DNA from: Bacteroidales bacterium
Lineage (GTDB): Bacteria; Bacteroidota; Bacteroidia; Bacteroidales; UBA932
Direction: 5' to 3'
NCBI GenBank assembly: GCA_017619675.1
Contig: JAFZRX010000008.1
Location: forward strand, 62,001 to 126,000
Length of the DNA: 64,000 nucleotides
The stretch's first letter is position 1. Every line of letters starts with the position of its first letter. Made by a program: the position numbers and the translations under genes. A model generated the notes under the pieces. It saw only the letters and a list, made by a program, of their open reading frames with translations. It did not search any database and had not been told where the DNA came from. Positions 1 through 6,036 of the stretch are shown here, in pieces.

Positions 1-139
1 CCTTGCTGATTGTAACGGCGTCGTCGCTGTAACATTCATAAAAATCCCCGACCCTGTACAGAAGTATAGTGTCAGGATACTGGGCCTTTATGCCAAAGTA
101 TTGCTTAAGAAGTGGGGTGTCCTCCGCTCGCTTTCCCAT
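1..139 (-). CDS. mutS: DNA mismatch repair protein MutS (N-terminal 46 residues; runs off the window)
   Basis: This is the 5' end of a minus-strand gene whose remainder lies before base 1. The ATG is at 139-137. The 46 visible residues match the start of MutS domain I: residues 8-20 ([13 protein letters not shown]) and then YRVGDFYE, which holds the Phe-x-Glu mismatch-wedge motif (F33, E35). MutS recognises mispaired bases and recruits MutL. It is transcribed away from rsmA from a shared palindromic promoter, with a TAAATTTG box only 6 nt before the ATG. A MutS1 identity is well supported by the FxE motif, which MutS2 proteins lack. Confidence 0.9.
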   Translation of the reverse strand, partial: MGKRAEDTPLLKQYFGIKAQYPDTILLYRVGDFYECYSDDAVTISK

Positions 140-144
140 ATAAC

Positions 145-164
145 GCAAATTTAACTAAATTTGC
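145..164. promoter_or_regulatory. Palindromic bidirectional promoter, mutS / rsmA
   Basis: The 20-bp sequence is a perfect inverted repeat (9-bp arms, 2-bp centre) that places a TAAATTTG box on each strand: plus 156-163 for rsmA, minus 153-146 for mutS. Both match the Bacteroidetes -7 element TAnnTTTG. The rsmA ATG lies 7 nt after its box and the mutS ATG 6 nt after its own. A TTTC (132-135), 20 nt upstream of the plus box, may be the -33 element. The element and spacing are seen; promoter activity is inferred. Confidence 0.75.
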
Positions 165-170
165 ACAAGT

Positions 171-953
171 ATGGATGTAAGGGCTAAAAAATCATTGGGA
201 CAGCATTTCCTCACGGACCAGGGCGCGGCACGGGGCATAGTGGCCGCGCTTGGCGCGGACTCCCCCGTGCGCGCCGTCCTGGAAATAGGTCCCGGAACGG
301 GCGTCCTGACACGTTATCTCATAGAGCGTCCGGACATAGACCTCAAGATGGTGGAGATAGACGCTGAATCCGTGGAATACCTCCTCACACACCTGCCCGG
401 AATGCAGGGAAAACTGTTTCTTGCGGACTTCCTGCGCATATCCCCGGACAATCTGTTCAGCGGGGATTTCAGGGTAATAGGCAACTTCCCGTACAACATA
501 TCGTCCCAGATATTCTTCAAGATCCTGGACTACAAGGACAGGATTCCGGAAGTTGTCTGCATGGTCCAGAAAGAGGTGGCGGACCGCATAGCCATAGGTC
601 CCGGCACCAAGGTTTACGGCATCCTCTCAGTACTCCTCCAGGCCTGGTACGACATCCAGTACATTATGACCGTGGGTCCCGGTGCCTTTGTCCCGCCGCC
701 CAAGGTCCAATCCGCCGTGATCCGCCTCACGCGCAACTCCCGCACGGACCTGGGCTGTGACGAAAAGCTCTTCCGCCAGGTGGTGAAGACCGCCTTCAAC
801 CAGCGCCGCAAGACCCTCAGGAACGCGCTCAAGCCCCTCATTGCTGAAGGGCTTGACACAAGCGATCCCATATTCGACCTGCGCGCGGAGCGTCTGGGAG
901 TGGAAGACTTCGTGCGCCTGACCAACCTACTCTCCGTTGGTAGGGGCCTCTGA
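171..953 (+). CDS. rsmA: 16S rRNA (adenine-1518/1519-N6)-dimethyltransferase
   Basis: RsmA/KsgA dimethylates two adjacent adenosines in the 3'-terminal helix of 16S rRNA, a late step in 30S maturation. The 260-residue length is typical. Visible motifs are the N-terminal QHFLTD (11-16), SAM-binding EIGPGTG (38-44) and the target-adenine motif NFPY (105-108, a variant of NLPY). The C-terminal part has the conserved FNQRRKTLRNAL stretch. Start is the ATG at 171, immediately after the promoter box, so the mRNA probably has almost no leader. The 3' end overlaps the convergent DUF4251 gene by 27 bp. Confidence 0.96.
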   Translation: MDVRAKKSLGQHFLTDQGAARGIVAALGADSPVRAVLEIGPGTGVLTRYLIERPDIDLKMVEIDAESVEYLLTHLPGMQGKLFLADFLRISPDNLFSGDFRVIGNFPYNISSQIFFKILDYKDRIPEVVCMVQKEVADRIAIGPGTKVYGILSVLLQAWYDIQYIMTVGPGAFVPPPKVQSAVIRLTRNSRTDLGCDEKLFRQVVKTAFNQRRKTLRNALKPLIAEGLDTSDPIFDLRAERLGVEDFVRLTNLLSVGRGL

Positions 954-1454
954 TATGTCGCTGGTAATATATCCGTAATAAGTCATCTGGGAGCGGCTCA
1001 GGGGGCTGCATATAAGCGTTGCGGTCCTGTCCGTCCATACTGAAAGAATCACTTCGCAGGGACTGTTGCCGCTCTTGGCGGTGAACTTCATCACGTACAG
1101 GCCGTCTGAAAGAACCCTTGACTTGTCCGTATCAATTTCAACAGGGACATTATCGAACACTATTCCGGAATCTCCTTCCGAGCCGTAGGCCGATGCGCTG
1201 CTGCCAGACCCGTAATAGGGAAGCCTTGCTGAAACCACGCTGTTGGCTACGACCATGCGCGCACCCGTAGCGTTTACCACGGTACCGCCGGTGGCGACGG
1301 CCCTGGTGATCTCAATGGTGAAGGACTTCTGGTTGATGACCTCCATCACCGCGGTGGCCACAAGCGGGTCCACGCCCACCTGCTTGACGTTGGAACACTG
1401 GGTGAAGAGGCCCAGCGCCAAGGCTAAGAACGGTATGCAAAAAACTTTTTTCAT
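927..1454 (-). CDS. DUF4251-type lipoprotein
   Basis: A 175-residue predicted lipoprotein: signal peptide MKKVFCIPFLALALGLFTQC with the lipidated cysteine at C20. The pattern after it (a VINQKSFTIEITRA start, RLPYYGSG near the middle, FDNVPVEID, a Y-G-Y-I near the end) resembles the Bacteroidetes DUF4251 family of periplasmic or outer-membrane lipoproteins, whose function is unknown. It lies 20 nt downstream of mrp on the same strand and is probably co-transcribed with it. Its 3' end runs 27 bp into rsmA on the opposite strand. Confidence 0.75.
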   Translation of the reverse strand: MKKVFCIPFLALALGLFTQCSNVKQVGVDPLVATAVMEVINQKSFTIEITRAVATGGTVVNATGARMVVANSVVSARLPYYGSGSSASAYGSEGDSGIVFDNVPVEIDTDKSRVLSDGLYVMKFTAKSGNSPCEVILSVWTDRTATLICSPLSRSQMTYYGYITSDISEAPTNGE

Positions 1455-1474
1455 ATCCAGTAGGTTTTATTCAT

Positions 1475-2548
1475 TTACGGAAGTATCTCTGCAATCCTGC
1501 CGGCCAGGGCTATGAACGCCACGCCGTCAGGTGATGATCCAAGAGCGGAAGGTTCCCCGCTGTCCCCGCTCTCGCGTATGCCCTGTACCAGGGGGATCTG
1601 CCCCAGCAGTTCCAGGCCCAGTTCCTTGGCCATCCTTACTCCTCCCTCCTTGCCAAAGATGTAGTACTTGTTGTCCGGAAGTTCCTCCGGGGTGAACCAT
1701 GCCATGTTCTCGATGAGGCCATAGACGGGTTTCTCTATGCCCTGGGCCTTGAACATGTTCACGCCCTTGAGCACGTCGGACAGGGCCACCTGCTGAGGAG
1801 TGGTCACTATGATGGCGCCTTCCATGGGGATATCCCTGACAAGGCTTATGTGTATGTCTCCGGTTCCCGGAGGCATGTCGATGAGAAGGTAGTCAAGGTC
1901 ATCCCACTTGACTTGCAGGACCATCTGCTTGAGTGCTCCGCTGGCCATGGGACCTCTCCATATCAGGGCCTGCTCCGGCTGGGCGAAATACCCAATGGAC
2001 ATCCACTTGACGCCGTATTTCTCAATTGGGACGAACCACTGCCTTGGCTCTTCCCCTTCTGTGCGTGTCTCCACCACTTCCGGAGTCACCTCCTGCGTTC
2101 CCGTCATAAGGGGAATGGAAGGGCCGTAGACGTCCGCGTCCGCGAGTCCAACCTTGTAGCCCATGCGCGCAAGCGCGACGGCAAGGTTGACCGCGACCGT
2201 GGACTTGCCCACGCCGCCCTTTCCGGAGGCTATTCCAATGATGTGGCGCACGTTTGCCAGGCCCTCGTCGTCAAGTTCAAGCTGCTTCTTGTGCGGAGCC
2301 TCTTCCTTGACAATGGTCTTCACGTTTATCTCGGTGTCCTTTGGCAGGTTGCGGATGAGGGCCGCGCGCACCGCGCCGCCCAGATAATCCGCCAGGGGGT
2401 CCTTGCGTCCCACAAAGGCCAGTGTCACGGCCACCTTTCCGGTATCCGCTTCAATCTTGTCCACCATTCCAAGTTCAACCACGCTGCGGTCTCCCTTGCC
2501 GGGATGGCGGACTTCCTTGAGGATATTGATTATTTCCTGTTCAGTCAT
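1475..2548 (-). CDS. mrp: Mrp/ApbC-type P-loop ATPase (Fe-S cluster carrier family)
   Basis: A 357-residue protein with an N-terminal MIP18/DUF59-like domain (about 1-95) and a MinD/Mrp ATPase domain. The deviant Walker A SGKGGVGKST sits at 108-117, and DMPPGTGD, typical of Mrp, follows later. The family carries and transfers Fe-S clusters. In well-studied members a CxxC near the C-terminus binds the cluster at a dimer interface; the corresponding segment here reads ENMAWFTPEELPDNKYY with no cysteine. Fe-S function is therefore less certain. The start is 1 nt after the stop of the S46 peptidase upstream on the same strand. Confidence 0.88.
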   Translation of the reverse strand: MTEQEIINILKEVRHPGKGDRSVVELGMVDKIEADTGKVAVTLAFVGRKDPLADYLGGAVRAALIRNLPKDTEINVKTIVKEEAPHKKQLELDDEGLANVRHIIGIASGKGGVGKSTVAVNLAVALARMGYKVGLADADVYGPSIPLMTGTQEVTPEVVETRTEGEEPRQWFVPIEKYGVKWMSIGYFAQPEQALIWRGPMASGALKQMVLQVKWDDLDYLLIDMPPGTGDIHISLVRDIPMEGAIIVTTPQQVALSDVLKGVNMFKAQGIEKPVYGLIENMAWFTPEELPDNKYYIFGKEGGVRMAKELGLELLGQIPLVQGIRESGDSGEPSALGSSPDGVAFIALAGRIAEILP

Positions 2549-2549
2549 A

Positions 2550-4565
2550 TCATTTCACAAGTTTCATTTCGTCAAGAAGGTATCCGGCTCCGCCGAACTT
2601 GTCCAGCATGAGGAGCACGTAGCGAATGTCAACGTTGATGCACCTCTGGAGGTTTGGCTCAAAGATTACGTCTCCGCTCATGGCCTCCCAGTTGCCGTCG
2701 AATGCAAGGCCTATGAGTTCCCCATAGGCGTTCAGGACCGGGCTTCCGGAGTTGCCTCCGGTGATGTCGTTGTTGGTCAGGAAGCAGGTCACCAGTTCCC
2801 CTTCCTCGTTGGCATACTGGCCGTAATCCTTGTTCTGGTATATCTCTTTCAATTTGGCGGGAACCCTGAACTCATAGTTGTCCGGGTCTTCCTTCTCCAT
2901 AACGCCCTTGAGGGTGGTGTAGTGCTTGTAAAGCACGCCGTCCCTTGGGGAGTAGGACTTAACGGTACCATAGGAAAGGCGGCAGGTGCTGTTCGCGTCA
3001 GGATAAAGCGGCTGCCCGGCCATCCATTCCATCTGGCCGGCAGTATAGGCCTTGGTGGCCTCCGCCAACAGTTCATCGTTCGCCTCCATGATCTCCAGTT
3101 TCTGCAGGGCCACGTCGCGGATAGCTCCGTAGAGCAGCCTGGCGGGGTCGTTCCGGAGATCCACGCCATTGATAACGGCCTGCTCCAGTTTATCTTCCGA
3201 TGTGAAGGCGCTGTTTGCGAACAACCAGTCCAGCCACTCCTCCGAGAGGTCAATCGCAATCTCGTCCCCCGGCTTCACGTTCTTCTTGTAGAAGTCCGTG
3301 AGTGCGGTGGCCTCCTTGCGGTCCAGTTCCAGGTTGTAGTTCTTGAAATCCGGATTCTGGGAGATGGAGTTGGTAACCAGTTCAATCCTGTATATGGATT
3401 CTGTGAGCAGGGTGTAGGCCAGTTTGGCTTCCTGAGCTTCCAGAACGCACTGGTCAATTGTCTTGATGGCGTCCCCGTATTTCTTCACGCGGCTCCTCTT
3501 GGCATTCACCCATTCCATGAAATCGGCCTCCTTCTGGAGTTCGCGGTCAATGACGCCAAGGTTGGCAAAGGCTTCCCTCTCTCCCTGCCATTTCTTCCAT
3601 CCGTTGGATGAACTGGCGTATTTGTTGGCGTACTGCAGGTTTACCACAGGGTCAGCCATACGGGCCTCCCACATAATGTCCTGCCTTACGGTACGGGCGT
3701 CAATGCGCACGTCGTTTGTCTTGAGCATATCCTGTAGCTGGGTTGCTGTCATGAACCTCTGGGTGCTGCCCGGATAGCCCATGATCATTGCAAAGTCTCC
3801 GTCATGAACTCCCTTGAGTGATATCTTGAGCGACGCTTTTGGGGTAAGCGGCTTGTTTGCCGGAGAATAGTCCGCCGGCTCGTTGTCCGGACCCGCGTAG
3901 ACCCTGAACATTGAGAAGTCGCAGGTGTGCCTTGGCCACATCCAGTTGTCAGTGTCACCTCCAAACTTTCCGGAAGATGCCGGGGGCGCGCCCACGAAAC
4001 GCACGTCCCGGTACACCTTGTAGACTATCAGGTAGTACATGTTGTCGTTGTAGAAACTGGATATCACAACAGAGCAGTTGGGGTTGTCAGCCTTGGCCTG
4101 GTCCACGATGGCCTTGATGCCAAGTTCCTGCTGTTCAGGTTTCTTCTTTTCCAGTTTCTGCACCTGGGCGGTTACGTCCGTCATGCTCTGCAGGAAGCGC
4201 ACCGTGAGCCCGGGAACCGGAAGTTCCTGGTTGCGGGTCATTGCCCAGTAGCCGTCCTCCAGGTAATTGTGCTCCGGAGAGGACAGTTCCTGGATGCTGG
4301 AGTATCCGCAGTGATGGTTGGTTATGAGAAGGCCTTCGTCAGAGATTATCTCCGCTGTACAGCCTCCTCCAAACTGTACTATCGCATCCTTGATTGAAGG
4401 CGCGTTGGTGCTGTAGATCTGTTCGGGTGTGAGCATGCATCCCAGGTCCTGGAGGGCCTGCGCGTTCATCTGCCTCAGCAGGGGGAGCATCCACATGCCT
4501 TCGTCAGCGAAGGCGGAAGTGCATAGCAGCATCAGAGAAGCTGCAAGTGCGGTAATTCTTTTCAT
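2550..4565 (-). CDS. S46 family dipeptidyl-peptidase (DPP7-like)
   Basis: A secreted serine exopeptidase that removes dipeptides from oligopeptide N-termini in the periplasm. It has a signal peptide (cleavage after A20, mature start DEGMW), a catalytic His in TNHHCGY (H85) and a catalytic Ser in GGNSGSP (S606). The S1-pocket residue 18 positions after the Ser, Arg in Porphyromonas DPP11 and Gly in DPP7, is G624 in FDGNWE. This suggests preference for hydrophobic rather than acidic P1 residues. Length, 671 aa, is slightly below the usual 700-720. It overlaps nothing but abuts rnhB by 1 nt, so the two are probably one transcript. Confidence 0.93.
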   Translation of the reverse strand: MKRITALAASLMLLCTSAFADEGMWMLPLLRQMNAQALQDLGCMLTPEQIYSTNAPSIKDAIVQFGGGCTAEIISDEGLLITNHHCGYSSIQELSSPEHNYLEDGYWAMTRNQELPVPGLTVRFLQSMTDVTAQVQKLEKKKPEQQELGIKAIVDQAKADNPNCSVVISSFYNDNMYYLIVYKVYRDVRFVGAPPASSGKFGGDTDNWMWPRHTCDFSMFRVYAGPDNEPADYSPANKPLTPKASLKISLKGVHDGDFAMIMGYPGSTQRFMTATQLQDMLKTNDVRIDARTVRQDIMWEARMADPVVNLQYANKYASSSNGWKKWQGEREAFANLGVIDRELQKEADFMEWVNAKRSRVKKYGDAIKTIDQCVLEAQEAKLAYTLLTESIYRIELVTNSISQNPDFKNYNLELDRKEATALTDFYKKNVKPGDEIAIDLSEEWLDWLFANSAFTSEDKLEQAVINGVDLRNDPARLLYGAIRDVALQKLEIMEANDELLAEATKAYTAGQMEWMAGQPLYPDANSTCRLSYGTVKSYSPRDGVLYKHYTTLKGVMEKEDPDNYEFRVPAKLKEIYQNKDYGQYANEEGELVTCFLTNNDITGGNSGSPVLNAYGELIGLAFDGNWEAMSGDVIFEPNLQRCINVDIRYVLLMLDKFGGAGYLLDEMKLVK

Positions 4566-4566
4566 A

Positions 4567-5178
4567 TTAAAAAAGTGTTAATTCCAATTCTTTAGGATGG
4601 AAACTGCGGCGGTGGTGCGGGGTGTAGCCGTACTCTTTCACGGCCTGTATGTGTTCCGCGGTGGGATATCCCATGTTCCGTTCCCATCCATACCGGGGGT
4701 ATTCCCTGGCCAGGTTTTTCATATAGTCGTCCCTGTAGGTCTTGGCAAGCACTGAAGCCGCCGCAATGCTGGCGTATGTGCCGTCACCTTTGACCACAGT
4801 CTCATACGGATAGCCGTCAAAAGGCTTGAAGCGGTTCCCGTCTATTAGCAGGTATTCCGGCTTCACGGAAAGTTTGCGCACGGCGCGCTGCATCCCAACT
4901 ATGGAAGCATTCAGGATGTTGATGCTGTCAATCTCCTCCACGCTCACCATTTCCACGGCCCAGCTGACGGCCTCCCTCTCGATGACCGCCCGGAGTTCCT
5001 CCCTGTGGGCGGCGGTCATCTTCTTGGAATCGTCCAGCAGGGGATGGAAGAAGTCAGGCGGCAATATCACGGCGGCGGCAAATACAGGCCCTGCGATGGG
5101 GCCCCTTCCGGCCTCGTCGCAGCCTGCCTCCGTAACACCCGGAGATTTGCAACTCAACAACTGAACCTTGCGCGGCAT
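4567..5178 (-). CDS. rnhB: Ribonuclease HII
   Basis: Type 2 RNase H, cleaving the RNA strand of RNA-DNA hybrids and single ribonucleotides in DNA. At 203 residues it has the expected size. The N-terminal catalytic motif is CDEAGRGPIAGP (D21, E22), followed by DDSKKM and LLIDGN (active-site Asp), then VVKGDGTYASIAAASVLAKTYRD-like sequence that is characteristic of the family. The ATG at 5178 lies 7 nt after a TAACTTTG box on the minus strand. First gene of the block rnhB, S46 peptidase, mrp, DUF4251. Confidence 0.95.
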   Translation of the reverse strand: MPRKVQLLSCKSPGVTEAGCDEAGRGPIAGPVFAAAVILPPDFFHPLLDDSKKMTAAHREELRAVIEREAVSWAVEMVSVEEIDSINILNASIVGMQRAVRKLSVKPEYLLIDGNRFKPFDGYPYETVVKGDGTYASIAAASVLAKTYRDDYMKNLAREYPRYGWERNMGYPTAEHIQAVKEYGYTPHHRRSFHPKELELTLF

Positions 5179-5185
5179 CGCTACG

Positions 5186-5193
5186 CAAAGTTA
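5186..5193 (-). promoter_or_regulatory. -7 element TAACTTTG for rnhB
   Basis: On the minus strand TAACTTTG ends 7 nt before the rnhB ATG. It fits the Bacteroidetes TAnnTTTG -7 element and predicts a near-leaderless transcript. It lies between the rnhB start and the XRE gene stop at 5199. Confidence 0.55.
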
Positions 5194-5198
5194 AGCAA

Positions 5199-5600
5199 TT
5201 ATTTTTGCAGTAATGCTATTATGGAATCCTTGGATTTGAGGGATTCCTGAAGAGAATCAACCAATTTCTTCAAAAGGGCGATGGTGTCGTCTTTCTCCCT
5301 GATCCGGGTCTCGTATTCTTCCTGCAGACGACGGTACTTCTCGTCGAAATCCATCTTTGCTTCACCAAGCTTGTACTCCGCGTTCTCGACAGGTTCGTAC
5401 CCCAGGACAAGTTTTTCGATAGTGGTGTCGGTCAGTTCGGCAATTTTTTGAAGTTTTTCGTTGAAGATCCTCGTATCACCGTTCTCTATGCCTATGTAGG
5501 CGTTGCGGGAAATGCCAATCTTGTCTGCAATCTCCTTCTGGGAAAGCTTGCTTTCCTTCCTATAGGCCTTGATACGCTGTTTTACAGTTTTTTCATCCAT
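5199..5600 (-). CDS. XRE-family HTH protein with C-terminal coiled coil
   Basis: Predicted 133-residue DNA-binding protein. Residues about 5-66 form a Cro/C1-type helix-turn-helix (KLSQKEIADKIGISRNAYIGIENG). Residues about 80-133 are a charged heptad-rich segment (EKYRRLQEEYETRIREKDD and following) expected to form a coiled coil, so the protein probably dimerises or oligomerises through its tail. I chose the ATG at 5600; a longer reading from a TTG at 5621 would start inside the promoter box. It is divergent from a 71-residue orphan. No phage genes are nearby, so a housekeeping or stress regulator is as likely as a prophage remnant. Target unknown. Confidence 0.8.
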   Translation of the reverse strand: MDEKTVKQRIKAYRKESKLSQKEIADKIGISRNAYIGIENGDTRIFNEKLQKIAELTDTTIEKLVLGYEPVENAEYKLGEAKMDFDEKYRRLQEEYETRIREKDDTIALLKKLVDSLQESLKSKDSIIALLQK

Positions 5601-5618
5601 AGCTAAAGTTTTGATATA

Positions 5619-5626
5619 CAAATATA
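5619..5626 (-). promoter_or_regulatory. -7 element TATATTTG for the XRE gene
   Basis: TATATTTG on the minus strand, 18 nt before the ATG at 5600. It matches TAnnTTTG. No clear -33 TTTG is seen; ATTTC lies at about the right distance. Confidence 0.5.
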
Positions 5627-5708
5627 CAATTATTTGTAATGAAATATGGTGTTATAATTAAAAAAATAATTAATCCAATTTTAGACCCCTTATTTTGTAA
5701 AGAAAAAA

Positions 5709-5739
5709 TTTGCAAATTGACGCAAACGGAATAGATTTG
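5709..5739 (+). promoter_or_regulatory. Consensus promoter TTTG-N19-TAGATTTG for the 71-residue gene
   Basis: TTTG at 5709-5712, a 19-nt spacer and TAGATTTG at 5732-5739 form a perfect match to the Bacteroidetes -33/-7 consensus. The ATG follows 17 nt later at 5757. The rest of the 5601-5756 intergenic region is AT-rich with no further gene. Confidence 0.75.
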
Positions 5740-5756
5740 CTCAAAATGTTTAGAAT

Positions 5757-5972
5757 ATGATGACACTTCTCAGCTCCTATGCCGTCTTCTGGGACTTGAT
5801 CGAGAAACTGGAAATCTACAAGGACGGCAACCTGGATTTCCAAACCGTATGCGATTACATGGGCGCGGACGCCTTCCGTCTTGACGCCTTATTGCTTGAA
5901 GAGACCGGTTTCTCCGGCCAGGATATTCTTTCTGCGTTCAGAACCCTTGATAATTATAGGAATAATGCCTAA
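5757..5972 (+). CDS. Small hypothetical protein, 71 residues
   Basis: A 71-residue acidic protein that I do not recognise. Residues 24-65 (FQTVCDYMGADAFRLDALLLEE and following) have the helix spacing of a small helical domain, reminiscent of the AraC-type HTH found in short Bacteroidetes proteins, but the match is weak. There is no signal peptide or membrane segment. It has its own consensus promoter and normal codon use, which supports a real gene. The fusA2 promoter overlaps its stop codon. It may be co-regulated with, or regulate, the neighbouring EF-G2, but nothing in the sequence proves that. Confidence 0.6.
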   Translation: MMTLLSSYAVFWDLIEKLEIYKDGNLDFQTVCDYMGADAFRLDALLLEETGFSGQDILSAFRTLDNYRNNA

Positions 5973-5977
5973 TTTTG
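5946..5977 (+). promoter_or_regulatory. Promoter CTTG-N20-TAATTTTG for fusA2
   Basis: CTTG (5946-5949), a 20-nt spacer and TAATTTTG (5970-5977) fit the Bacteroidetes promoter pattern with one mismatch in the -33 box. The -7 box overlaps the stop codon of the upstream 71-residue gene. The predicted leader before the ATG at 6037 is about 55 nt and contains an AAGGAG tract (6003-6008). Confidence 0.55.
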
Positions 5978-6036
5978 TCCCCCTATGTCAAATTATGAAT
6001 CAAGGAGATAAATCATAATCAAATCATATAATCAAA

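Noticed and set aside
1850..2611. Long plus-strand frame opposite mrp, and similar long antisense frames opposite the S46 peptidase, cdaA, thrA, mutS2 and murA
   Set aside because: They mirror conserved genes and contain no recognisable domain; high GC at third positions produces such frames.
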